This document shows positions 53,894 through 61,526 of a stretch of 64,000 bases of DNA, piece by piece. Below the pieces are notes generated by a model that was given only the letters and a program-made list of their open reading frames with translations, had not been told where the DNA came from and searched no databases. Origin of the DNA: Streptomyces sp. 35G-GA-8 (GTDB lineage: Bacteria; Actinomycetota; Actinomycetes; Streptomycetales; Streptomycetaceae); assembly GCF_023534745.1 (NCBI RefSeq), contig NZ_JAMHJQ010000006.1, positions 395,586 to 459,585 on the forward strand. Reading direction: 5' to 3'. The position numbers and the translations under genes were made by a program. How positions within the stretch are numbered: position 1 is the stretch's first letter; every line of letters begins with the position of its first letter.

Positions 53894-55036
53894 GTGGCGA
53901 CTCTGTGTAAACCCGCGGTCTCGGTTCCCCAGTATGTGATCACCATGGAGGACACACTCGCTCTCGCGCGCTCGCTGCACGCGGACCATCCTCAACTGCC
54001 CCTGGCACTGCGGCTCATCCGGAACACCGGAGTGGCCAAACGGCATATCGTCCAGCCGATCGAGGACACGCTCCGGCATCCCGGCTTCGAAGACCGGAAC
54101 ATGCTGTACGAGGCGGAGGCGAAGGCACGCGTGCCCGAAGTGGTCGAGCGCGCCCTCGACCACGCCGAGCTGCGCCCGGCGGACATCGACATGATCGTCT
54201 ATGTTTCCTGCACCGGCTTCATGATGCCGTCACTGACCGCCTGGCTGATCAACACCATGGGTTTCCCCGGCCACACCAGGCAGCTCCCGATCGCCCAACT
54301 CGGCTGCGCCGCGGGCGGCGCGGCCATCAACAGGGCGCACGACTTCTGCCGCTCGTACCCCGGCGCCAACGTACTCATCGTCGCCTGCGAGTTCTGCTCG
54401 CTCTGCTACCAGCCGACCGACCTCGGGGTCGGATCACTGCTGTCCAACGGGCTGTTCGGCGACGCGGTCGCCGCCGCCGTCGTACGCGGCGAGGGCGGCA
54501 CCGGGATCGCGCTGGAGCGCAACGGCTCCCACCTCGTACCCGACACCATCGACTGGATCGCCTACAGCGTCCGGGCCACCGGCTTCCACTTCCTGCTGGA
54601 CAAGCGGGTGCCCACCACCATGGAGCCGCTGGCGCCCGCCCTGCGGACGATCGCCGACCAGCACGGCTGGGACGCCACCGGGCTCGATTTTTACATCATC
54701 CACGCGGGCGGCCCGCGCATCCTGGACGACCTCAGCCACTTCCTCGAAGTGCCGCCGGAGGCATTCCGGTTCAGCCGGGGCACGCTCACCGAGTACGGCA
54801 ACATCGCCAGCGCCGTCGTCCTCGACGCCGTGCGCCGGCTCTTCGACGAGGGCGGCGTGGCCGACGGCGCGCGCGGTATCGTCGCCGGCTTCGGGCCCGG
54901 CATCACCGCGGAGATGGCGCTGGGACGCTGGACGAGCACCGGCGCATCCTTCGACACCGCGATGACCGGGGGCCGGCTCGTGGAAAGACTGGAGCGCGAA
55001 AGCGGGCCGTCGCCCGTGAGCGAACCGGTGAGATGA
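53894..55036 (+). CDS. rppA: 1,3,6,8-Tetrahydroxynaphthalene synthase (type III polyketide synthase)
   Basis: 380 residues. The catalytic triad is at the exact RppA positions: Cys-138 (QLGCAAGGAA), His-270 (YIIHAGG) and Asn-303 (EYGNIAS). Tyr-224, which helps RppA select malonyl-CoA as starter, is also present (WIAYS). It condenses five malonyl-CoA into tetrahydroxynaphthalene, which oxidises to flaviolin and polymerises to pigment. GTG 53894 has GAAGGAGAG upstream. The next gene is a momA-like cupin that would oxidise its product. No P450 follows directly, unlike the S. griseus rppA-rppB arrangement. Confidence 0.97.
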   Translation: MATLCKPAVSVPQYVITMEDTLALARSLHADHPQLPLALRLIRNTGVAKRHIVQPIEDTLRHPGFEDRNMLYEAEAKARVPEVVERALDHAELRPADIDMIVYVSCTGFMMPSLTAWLINTMGFPGHTRQLPIAQLGCAAGGAAINRAHDFCRSYPGANVLIVACEFCSLCYQPTDLGVGSLLSNGLFGDAVAAAVVRGEGGTGIALERNGSHLVPDTIDWIAYSVRATGFHFLLDKRVPTTMEPLAPALRTIADQHGWDATGLDFYIIHAGGPRILDDLSHFLEVPPEAFRFSRGTLTEYGNIASAVVLDAVRRLFDEGGVADGARGIVAGFGPGITAEMALGRWTSTGASFDTAMTGGRLVERLERESGPSPVSEPVR

Positions 55037-55163
55037 CGACGGCGGCTAGGTCGCGTTGCGAAAGTAGCGCCGATCCCACGGGCGCGCGGGCCGGTGTCAC
55101 CCGAACGGCCCCGCGCCACCGCACCGCCGTACGACCACCACCCCCACCGTCACGGAGCGCCGC

Positions 55164-55751
55164 ATGACCCAGCTGACCCAGGCCGAGGGGCTCATCGTCC
55201 CTCCGGGCGGGGGCACCACCATCCTCACCGAGGCGCAGCAGGTGACCTTCAAGGTCACCGGCGAGCACTCCCGGGTCTCCTCCAGCTTCGAGGTCGTCGT
55301 GCCGCCCGGCTTCGACGTCGGCGCCCACCGGCACACCCACAGCGAGGAGCTGTTCTACATCCTCGACGGTGAGCTGGACGTGCTGGCCTTCGAACCGCGG
55401 GTGCTCAGCGAGGACTGGCGGCACTGGGAGTCCGCGTCGGGGCTGAAGTCGGTACGGGCCACACCGGGTACCGTCATCGTCGTGCCCCCCGGCTGCCCGC
55501 ACGCGTTCGCCAACCGGGGCGACGGCCCGGCCAAGATGTTCTTCCAGTCGTCCCCGCCCGCCGACCATGAGCGCTACTTCGAGGAACTGCTCGACATCCT
55601 CAAGGACGGCGGAACGCCCGATCCCGCCGCCATCGCCGATCTCCGGCTGCGCTACGACATCGAGCAGCTCACCCCGCTGCGCCACGACGCGCAGGGCCGC
55701 CCCGGCGGTGACGTGGGCGCCGGTTCCGGGGCCACTCGTATGAGTCACTGA
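55164..55751 (+). CDS. momA: Cupin monooxygenase, MomA-like
   Basis: 195 residues, single cupin. The metal site is GAHRHTHSEELFYILDGELDV (two His and one Glu) with the second motif VIVVPPGCPHAFANRG. The sequence after the second motif (PADHERYFEELLDIL) is typical of the MomA group. Established for S. antibioticus: MomA oxidises tetrahydroxynaphthalene to flaviolin and is encoded next to rppA. The same order is seen here, 127 bases after rppA on the same strand, so the assignment is from both sequence and context. The 15 C-terminal residues are low-complexity. Confidence 0.85.
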   Translation: MTQLTQAEGLIVPPGGGTTILTEAQQVTFKVTGEHSRVSSSFEVVVPPGFDVGAHRHTHSEELFYILDGELDVLAFEPRVLSEDWRHWESASGLKSVRATPGTVIVVPPGCPHAFANRGDGPAKMFFQSSPPADHERYFEELLDILKDGGTPDPAAIADLRLRYDIEQLTPLRHDAQGRPGGDVGAGSGATRMSH

Positions 55752-55788
55752 CGCTGCGTGAACGCGGCACCTGACTGACCGTAGGGGG

Positions 55789-56391
55789 ATGGACTCCGCA
55801 TCGGACATCAGGCGCCCACCGCGGCGAACCTCCCGGCGGGCCCGGTCGTCGGTCATCGGCGTCCTGCTCGTCATGGCCGCTCTGACCGCGGGCTGGCCAC
55901 TGATCGGCCGGGCGCTGAACGACCACGAGCGGCTGCCGGACGGCACGCTGCTGGAGCTGGGGCCCGATGACGACATCGCGGTGCTGCGGGTGACCGGCGC
56001 GGGCTGGGCGCTCAGCAAGGCGGAGAGCGATCCGGACTCGATATACGTACTGACCCGCGACGGCGTCGATCTGGTCGCCGGCTATGTCGCCCTCACCGCG
56101 CCCCGTGAGGCCGAGGAGCTGTGGGAGGGACTGCGCAAGCTCCAGTCGGTCGGTGACGAGAACGCCAGGCTCGGCGCCCCGCAGCCCGTCGTCAGCGCCG
56201 GGGGAGCGCAGGGCGAGACGGGCACACTGACCCGTGGGGGGCGTACGGGCACGGCCACAGTCTGGCTGCCGCCCGACATGTCCTACGCGGTCGAGATCAC
56301 CGTACTGGCCGGGCCGGACGCGGATCCGCGTGTCTCGGCGGACGCCGCGGCGATGGTCCGGTCCGTCGCCTTCCCCGGGAAGGCGCCATGA
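55789..56391 (+). CDS. Single-pass membrane protein preceding a PrsW-type protease
   Basis: 200 residues: a basic cytosolic start (RRPPRRTSRRARSS), one hydrophobic helix (about residues 22-44, VIGVLLVMAALTAGWPLIG) and an external domain of about 150 residues rich in beta-type segments. No enzyme motif. GGGGG lies directly upstream of the ATG. Its stop overlaps the ATG of the PrsW-type protease, which makes it the natural candidate for substrate or partner of that protease, though that is inferred from position only. No known family recognised. Confidence 0.75.
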   Translation: MDSASDIRRPPRRTSRRARSSVIGVLLVMAALTAGWPLIGRALNDHERLPDGTLLELGPDDDIAVLRVTGAGWALSKAESDPDSIYVLTRDGVDLVAGYVALTAPREAEELWEGLRKLQSVGDENARLGAPQPVVSAGGAQGETGTLTRGGRTGTATVWLPPDMSYAVEITVLAGPDADPRVSADAAAMVRSVAFPGKAP

Positions 56392-57473
56392 CGACGTCGG
56401 CCGTGGCCTCCGCGTACGCCGGACTGCGCGGCTCCGTCCGGCGGCGGCCGGTGGGCTGGCTGTGCGGTGTCCTGTGCGCTCTCGGTCTCGCGCTGCTCGT
56501 CCTCGAATTCGCCCCGGCCATCCGGGTGTTCCCCGGTTCGGCGCTGCTGGCCTTCGTGTTGCTGCTGGTCACGCTGGGGATCGGGGTCGCCGTCCTGAGA
56601 CGCGTACGCCCCTTCCAGGCGCCGCCGCGCGGCTGGGCGTGGAGCGGGGTCGCCTGGGGGGCCACCGCGGCGACGGGCTGCGCGATCGTGGCCAACGGCG
56701 GGCTCCAGGGGATCTGGTTCAAGGCGGCCGGCATCGACTTCGGCTCGCGGTGGGGCGCCGCGCTCACCGCCCCGCTCAACGAGGAACTGCTCAAGGTGTC
56801 CGGCGTCGCGCTGATCGCCCTCGGCGCACGGCAGTTGGTGCGCGGCCCGCTCGACGGTTTCTTCCTCGGGGCCTTCACCGGACTGGGCTTCCAGGTCATG
56901 GAGAACTGGACCTATGCGATGAACTCCATCCTCAGCGGTGGGGGAGTGAACGCGGACAACGACGTCCTCCAGTCCTTCGTCACCCGGGTCGGGCTGACGG
57001 GTCTCGGCTCGCACTGGGCGATGACCGCCGTCTCGGGGACGGGCGTCGGCGTCCTGCTCGCCCACACGGAGCGGCCGGTGCGCCGACGGCTCCTGCCGGC
57101 GGCACTCTGTCTGCTCACCGCCATGGCGATGCACTGGTTCTTCGACTCCCCCCTGCTCGGCTCCACCGCGGGCCTCGCCGTCAAGGTGGCCGTCAACTTC
57201 CTTGTCGCCGTGGGGTTCTATGTCGTCCTGCGGCGCCGCGCGCGGCGCCGGGCCCGCGCCTTCCTGCTCTCGCCGGAGTCCCCGTTCTCCATCGAACTGC
57301 TCACGCGCCACTCGCGCAGGCGAGCCCTGCGCCGGCTGCCCCTGGCCCGCCGCCCGGTCGCGGGCCTGCGGGCCGCCCGTCACCTCGCGGTGGTCGAGGA
57401 GTACGCGGCCGGAACGGACGGACCGCCCTGTTCGGCGGATACCCCCGACACTGAGCGACGGGGAAGCCGGTGA
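56388..57473 (+). CDS. PrsW-family intramembrane metalloprotease
   Basis: 361 residues with about eight hydrophobic segments. The PrsW/CAAX-type signature is intact: APLNEELLKVSGVA (EE motif), GFQVMENWTYA (E) and GSHWAMTAVSG plus AMHWFFDSPL (His). A basic, cytosolic C-terminus of about 80 residues follows. PrsW in Bacillus cleaves the anti-sigma factor RsiW at the membrane. In this operon the gene is translationally coupled on both sides (ATGA at 56388, GTGA at 57470) to a membrane protein and a TetR regulator, which is an unusual setting. Confidence 0.9.
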   Translation: MTTSAVASAYAGLRGSVRRRPVGWLCGVLCALGLALLVLEFAPAIRVFPGSALLAFVLLLVTLGIGVAVLRRVRPFQAPPRGWAWSGVAWGATAATGCAIVANGGLQGIWFKAAGIDFGSRWGAALTAPLNEELLKVSGVALIALGARQLVRGPLDGFFLGAFTGLGFQVMENWTYAMNSILSGGGVNADNDVLQSFVTRVGLTGLGSHWAMTAVSGTGVGVLLAHTERPVRRRLLPAALCLLTAMAMHWFFDSPLLGSTAGLAVKVAVNFLVAVGFYVVLRRRARRRARAFLLSPESPFSIELLTRHSRRRALRRLPLARRPVAGLRAARHLAVVEEYAAGTDGPPCSADTPDTERRGSR

Positions 57474-58108
57474 CAGCCGGAAGACGCGCGGCGATCCTGG
57501 CAGCCGCGGCCTCCGTCTTCGAGCGGTGCGGCTACGACGCCGCGACGGTCTCGGAGATCATGGCACGCTCCGGGACGACCAAGGGCGCCCTCCACTCCCA
57601 CTTCTCGTCCAAGGAGGAGCTGGCGCGGGGCGTGCTGCGCGAGGTGACCGGGGATCTCGCCGTGGAACCGGCGGACTCCCCTGTCCAGGAGCTGATCGAC
57701 ATGACGATGGCCGTCGCGTACCGCTCGCTGCACGACCCGATCGTCAGGGCCGGTCTCCGGCTTGCCCTGGAGCCGGGGTCGATCGACTTCTCCGAGGCCA
57801 GCCCCTTCCCGGTGTGGGCGGGGCTGAGCGAGGACCTGCTGCTGCGGGCGGGTGAGCGGGGCGAGCTGCTGCCGTATGCCGTGCCCCGGGAGACGGCCGA
57901 ACTGGTGGTCAGCGCCTGGGCGGGGATCCAGCTCTACGCCCGCGCCGTGACGGGCCGCCGTGATGTGGAGCGCCGGATGTCGGTGATGTGGGCGCATCTG
58001 CTGCCCAGCGTGGTGATGCCGCGCCTGCTGCTCGAACTGGACGTGGCACCCGACCGGGGCGCGCGCGTCGAGGCCGTCCGCGCTCTTCGGTCGTCAAGCG
58101 GCTCCTGA
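57470..58108 (+). CDS. TetR-family regulator, gamma-butyrolactone-receptor-like
   Basis: 212 residues. The helix-turn-helix AAILAAAASVFERCGYDAATVSEIMARSGTTKGALHSHFSSKEELA and the C-terminal body (VRAGLRLALEPGSI, GELLPYAVPRETAELVVSAWAGIQLYARAVTGR, MWAHLLPSVVMP) follow the pattern of ArpA/ScbR receptors. The ligand tryptophan seen in true receptors may correspond to the Trp in SAWAG or in VWAGL, so it could be a real receptor or a pseudo-receptor. No butyrolactone synthase (AfsA-type) lies in the window. GTG overlaps the protease stop. It is upstream of the SARP-like leader and ketoreductase. Confidence 0.85.
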   Translation: MTAGRRAAILAAAASVFERCGYDAATVSEIMARSGTTKGALHSHFSSKEELARGVLREVTGDLAVEPADSPVQELIDMTMAVAYRSLHDPIVRAGLRLALEPGSIDFSEASPFPVWAGLSEDLLLRAGERGELLPYAVPRETAELVVSAWAGIQLYARAVTGRRDVERRMSVMWAHLLPSVVMPRLLLELDVAPDRGARVEAVRALRSSSGS

Positions 58109-58328
58109 GCCGTACGGGAGCGCGCGCCGCGCGCACCCGCCGAGCGGGGCCCGGAATTTCCCCATGGTTCGCACGGCGTTGCTCCACCGCGCTTTTCGGC
58201 GGTTGTCGCGTACCCCAATTCCTCCGCCATGCCCGGTAAATGGAGGCGTGGGAGATGTGCTCGACGGTTACTCAAGAATTCAAGAAGTGAGGCCCGCACG
58301 GGACTAACATGCCTGGCGTCGAAGAGTC

Positions 58329-58347
58329 ATTCGGCGGGGATTCGACG
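58329..58347 (+). promoter_or_regulatory. Direct repeats with 11-bp spacing before the SARP-like leader
   Basis: ATTCGGCG (58329-58336) and ATTCGACG (58340-58347) are spaced 11 bases start to start, the helical spacing of SARP-type heptamer sites. They lie just upstream of the GGAGG of the leader frame. Whether a SARP binds here is untested. Confidence 0.35.
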
Positions 58348-58364
58348 AGGTGTGGAGGAAAAAC

Positions 58365-58412
58365 GTGGAGATTCAGGTTCTGGGGTCGCTGCGAACCAGG
58401 AAAGACCGATGA
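58365..58412 (+). pseudogene. 15-codon reading frame resembling the start of a SARP activator gene
   Basis: GTG 58365 has an optimal GGAGG 6 bases upstream. The 15 residues VEIQVLGSLRTRKDR (first residue Met in the protein) match the usual N-terminus of SARP activators, M-(E/D)-IQVLG-(P/S)-L. The frame then stops at TGA 58410-58412, which overlaps the ATG of the ketoreductase (ATGA). It is either the stump of a deleted SARP gene or a functional coupled leader peptide. It is too short for certainty. Confidence 0.5.
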
Positions 58413-59194
58413 AGGCCCCGAGAAATCCGGTGGCCCTGATCACAGGCGCGACACGGGGAATCGGGCTCGGGGTGGCACGGGAGCTCGGTGGCCGGGGTCA
58501 CCGGGTCTTCATCTGCGCGCGCACGGCGCAGGAGGTCAAGCAGACGGTCGAGGATCTACGCGCGGAGGGGATGGAGGCCGAGGGCGCGGTCGCCGACGTC
58601 CGGGACCGCGCGTCGGTGTCCGCGCTGGTGGCAACCGTCATCGAGCAGTTCGGCCCGCTGAACATCCTGGTCAACAACGCGGGCCGGGGCGGCGGCGGCC
58701 CCACCGCGGAGATAACCGACGAGCTCTGGTACGACGTGATGGACACCAACCTCAACGGAGTGTTCCTGCTGACCCGCGAGGCCCTGGCCAACGGCGGCCT
58801 GCTGGAGTCGGGTTACGGACGCATCATCAACATCGCCTCGACCGCCGGGAAGCAGGGCGTCCTGATGGGAGCCCCCTACTCCGCCTCCAAGCACGGCGTC
58901 GTCGGCTTCACCAGGTCCCTCGGCAAGGAGCTGGCGCCCCTCGGCATCACCGTGAACGCGGTCTGCCCGGGGTACGTGGAGACCCCGACCGCCGAGCGGG
59001 TCCGCCAGGGATACGCCGCGGCCTGGGGCACCACCGAGGACTTCGTCCAGGAGCAGTTCGAGGCGAAGATCCCGCTCGGCCGCTACTCCACCCCGGAGGA
59101 GGTGGCGGGTCTGGTCGGCTATCTCACGACCCCCAGCGCCGCCTCGATCACCGCGCAGGCGATCAACGTCTGCGGCGGCATGGGCTACTCCTGA
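58409..59194 (+). CDS. ActIII-like polyketide ketoreductase (SDR)
   Basis: 261 residues, the same length as ActIII, with near-identical blocks: VALITGATRGIGLGVAREL, NNAGRGGGGPTAEITDELWYDVMDTNLNGVF, GRIINIASTAGKQGV, PYSASKHGVVGFT, ITVNAVCPGYVETP and ITAQAINVCGGMG. These are characteristic of type II PKS ketoreductases acting at C-9. No ketosynthase, chain-length factor or acyl carrier protein is encoded in this window, so the gene is an orphan here. ATG 58409 has AGGAAA upstream and overlaps the stop of the SARP-like leader. It could serve another PKS in trans. Confidence 0.93.
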   Translation: MKAPRNPVALITGATRGIGLGVARELGGRGHRVFICARTAQEVKQTVEDLRAEGMEAEGAVADVRDRASVSALVATVIEQFGPLNILVNNAGRGGGGPTAEITDELWYDVMDTNLNGVFLLTREALANGGLLESGYGRIINIASTAGKQGVLMGAPYSASKHGVVGFTRSLGKELAPLGITVNAVCPGYVETPTAERVRQGYAAAWGTTEDFVQEQFEAKIPLGRYSTPEEVAGLVGYLTTPSAASITAQAINVCGGMGYS

Positions 59195-59285
59195 GCCGCT
59201 TCCGCGACGCGACCGTAGACGTACGCGTATGGAACTGAGCTTCGTGGCTATGTTCCGTCTCACCGGAGTGGACTTGACTGTACTC

Positions 59286-60125
59286 ATGACACAGACCACG
59301 CAGAACGCCCAGTCGGAGACGAAGACGACGCTCGTCATCGGTGGCACAGGCAAGACCGGACGGAAGGTCGCGGAGCGACTCGCCGGCAAGGGCCTTCCGG
59401 TACGCATCGGTTCGCGCACCGCCGACCGTCCCTTCGTATGGGAGGACCGGGCCACCTGGGAGGGCGCGCTGGAGGGCATCTCGGCCGTATACATCACCTA
59501 CTACCCCGACCTCGGTTTCCCCGGGGCCGCCGAGGTCGTCGGCGAGTTCTCCGCGTTCGCCGTCGCCCACGGCGCCCGCCGTCTGGTGCTGCTCTCCGGC
59601 CGCGGCGAGGAGGGCGCCCAGGTCGCCGAGGAGAAGATGAAGGAGTCCGGCGCCGACTGGACCGTGGTCCGGGCCAGCTGGTTCAACCAGAACTTCAACG
59701 AGAGCTTCTTCCTCGACCCCGTACTCGCCGGGGAGCTGGCGCTGCCGACCGGTGACGCCGTCGAGCCCTTCGTGGACACCGACGACATCGCCGATGTGGC
59801 CGTCGCCGCGCTGACCGGGGACCAGCACATCGGCAAGACCTATGAACTGTCCGGCCCCCGGCTGCTCAGCTTCCAGGACGTCGCCGCCGAGCTGTCCAAG
59901 GCCACCGGCCGAGACATCAGCTATATCCCGGTCTCGATCGACGACTACCGCGCCGCGCTCGCGGAGCACGGGCAGCCGGTCGAGTTCGCCGACCTGTTCG
60001 GGCTGATCCTCGACGGCCGCAACGCGTTCCTGGTGCACGGAGTGGAGGAAGCCCTCGGCCGCAAGCCCCGCGACTTCTCCGACTTCGCCCGAGAGGCCGC
60101 CGCCAGCGGCGTCTGGAACGTCTGA
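59286..60125 (+). CDS. NmrA/SDR-a5-type NAD(P)-binding protein
   Basis: 279 residues. The Rossmann opening TTLVIGGTGKTGRKVAERLAGKGLPVRIGSR and later DWTVVRASWFNQNFNESFF and FVDTDDIADVAVAALTG are typical of NmrA-like atypical SDRs, some of which act as quinone or azo reductases while others are NADP sensors. The catalytic YxxxK is absent, as usual in the group. ATG 59286 has no strong ribosome site, and an upstream GTG/ATG run is also possible. The hairpin 60145-60186 follows. Confidence 0.85.
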   Translation: MTQTTQNAQSETKTTLVIGGTGKTGRKVAERLAGKGLPVRIGSRTADRPFVWEDRATWEGALEGISAVYITYYPDLGFPGAAEVVGEFSAFAVAHGARRLVLLSGRGEEGAQVAEEKMKESGADWTVVRASWFNQNFNESFFLDPVLAGELALPTGDAVEPFVDTDDIADVAVAALTGDQHIGKTYELSGPRLLSFQDVAAELSKATGRDISYIPVSIDDYRAALAEHGQPVEFADLFGLILDGRNAFLVHGVEEALGRKPRDFSDFAREAAASGVWNV

Positions 60126-60144
60126 TCACGCACGGCGAACGGCC

Positions 60145-60186
60145 GGGCGCCACCGGTACGCGGACGACCCCGCGCCGGTGGCGCCC
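60145..60186 (+). terminator. Terminator hairpin after the NmrA-type gene
   Basis: GGGCGCCACCGG (60145-60156) and CCGGTGGCGCCC (60175-60186), a perfect 12-bp stem with an 18-base loop, 20 bases after the stop and 26 bases before the next start codon. Confidence 0.7.
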
Positions 60187-60212
60187 GACGCACCATCGGC
60201 GAGGAGGCCGCC

Positions 60213-60866
60213 ATGAGTATCCCCATGTCCAGCGAGTACGGACTCGCGTCCCTGCCCGGTCACTTCCATGGATTCGCGCTGATGCACATCGCGATGCGCC
60301 GGGACGCCCGCCGGCTGCTCGCCGCCGCGCCCGTCCTGACTCCGGCCGGGCTCGGCGCCGCCGCCGCGTGGTGGCGGCAGTTGCGCGACATCATCGACTG
60401 GCACCACCACAGCGAGGACGAGGTGCTCTGGCCGGGACTGCTCAGCAGGGCACCGCAGTTCACCGCCGAGGCGCGGCGGCTCGGTGACGACCACGCCGTG
60501 CTCGACCGCGCCATGGAAGCGGTCACGGCCGCACTGCGGCCCGGCGCGAACCCCGCCGCCGTCGCCCCCGCGGCCACCCGCTTCGAGTCCGTGCTCCGCG
60601 ATCATCTGCGGGACGAGGAGACCGTCTCGTTCCCCGTCTTCGCCCGGCTCTCCCCGGACGAATACCTCGCCGTCGAGCGGAAGGTGATCGCCAGTGCCCC
60701 GTTCACCGTCATCACCCGCCTCCAGCCCTGGATGTTCGACGGCGCGGACAAGCGGTCGGTGGCGCACGTCGCCGCCACCATCCCGCCGCCCGTGCGGCTG
60801 ATCGGCAATACGGTGCTGCGCCGACGGTACGAACGGACCCTCACCGGCGTGACCCGCCCCCGCTGA
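60213..60866 (+). CDS. Hemerythrin-like (HHE) cation-binding protein
   Basis: 217 residues, four-helix bundle. Metal-type residues follow the hemerythrin order: His-17/19 and His-25 (GHFHGFALMHIAM), DIIDWHHHSEDEVLWPGLL, DDHAVLDRAM and DHLRDEETVSFPVF. Such proteins bind a di-iron centre and sense or store oxygen or reactive species. The C-terminal part (about 150-217) has QPWMFDGADKRSVAHV and a basic end. GAGGAGG lies 6 bases before the ATG. It is on the same strand as, and 42 bases from, the DUF1772-type gene, probably in one transcript. Confidence 0.88.
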   Translation: MSIPMSSEYGLASLPGHFHGFALMHIAMRRDARRLLAAAPVLTPAGLGAAAAWWRQLRDIIDWHHHSEDEVLWPGLLSRAPQFTAEARRLGDDHAVLDRAMEAVTAALRPGANPAAVAPAATRFESVLRDHLRDEETVSFPVFARLSPDEYLAVERKVIASAPFTVITRLQPWMFDGADKRSVAHVAATIPPPVRLIGNTVLRRRYERTLTGVTRPR

Positions 60867-60908
60867 CCCGCCCGCCCTGTGACCGCCCGACCGGATGAGG
60901 AAGCCCCG

Positions 60909-61430
60909 ATGCAGACCGCTCAAGCAGTCGCCGGCCCCGTGCTCGCCGCCGCCACCATCGGCACCGGGCTGATGGCGGGGCTCTACCTCGCCTTCGACGT
61001 CTCGGTCATGCCGGGACTCGCCGCCGCCGACGACCGTACGTTCGTCACCGTGATGGGCAACATCAACCGGATCATCGACAACAGCGCCCTGTTCGGCCTG
61101 CTGTTCGTCGGGGTGTTCCTCGCCACGGGCGTCGCCGCCGTACTCCAACGGCGCCTGGGCAGGCCGGACGCCGCACGCTGGACCCGGACCGCCTTCGCCC
61201 TCTACGCCCTGTCGGTCGCGATCACCGCCTGCGTCAACGTTCCGCTGAACAGGATGCTGGCCCGCGCCGTATCAGTGGGCAGCACCACCGACGTGGGCGT
61301 GGTACGCGGCCGCTTCGAACGACCGTGGACCTCGGCCAACGTCGTCAGGACCCTGGCCTGCACGGCGGCCCTCGGCGCCCTCGGCCGCGCCCTGGTCCTG
61401 CACGGCAGGGGAGCGGCCCGGCCGCTCTGA
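60909..61430 (+). CDS. DUF1772 / anthrone-oxygenase-family membrane protein
   Basis: 173 residues, four hydrophobic helices. It begins VLAAATIGTGLMAGLYLAFDVSVMPGL and continues with NINRIIDNSALFGLLFVGVFLATG and ITACVNVPLNRMLA, typical of DUF1772. Fungal and some bacterial members oxidise anthrones to anthraquinones without added cofactor. Most bacterial ones are uncharacterised. ATG 60909 with GAGGAAG upstream. Its nearness to a polyketide ketoreductase makes an oxygenase role possible but not shown. Confidence 0.8.
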   Translation: MQTAQAVAGPVLAAATIGTGLMAGLYLAFDVSVMPGLAAADDRTFVTVMGNINRIIDNSALFGLLFVGVFLATGVAAVLQRRLGRPDAARWTRTAFALYALSVAITACVNVPLNRMLARAVSVGSTTDVGVVRGRFERPWTSANVVRTLACTAALGALGRALVLHGRGAARPL

Positions 61431-61526
61431 CGTCTCCTGCCCCCCCCAGTACCGCGTCCGCCCTCTCAACTCGTTCCCCCGCGGGGAGGGCGGGCGCCCC
61501 CACCCTGACACGAATCAGGTGATGAC

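Noticed and set aside
53563-53910. 115-codon open frame upstream of rppA
   Set aside because: It overlaps the rppA start, is low-complexity in its second half and matches no family.
58109-58364. Butyrolactone-receptor (ARE) site upstream of the SARP-like leader
   Set aside because: No convincing palindrome of the ARE type could be picked out by eye in this gap.
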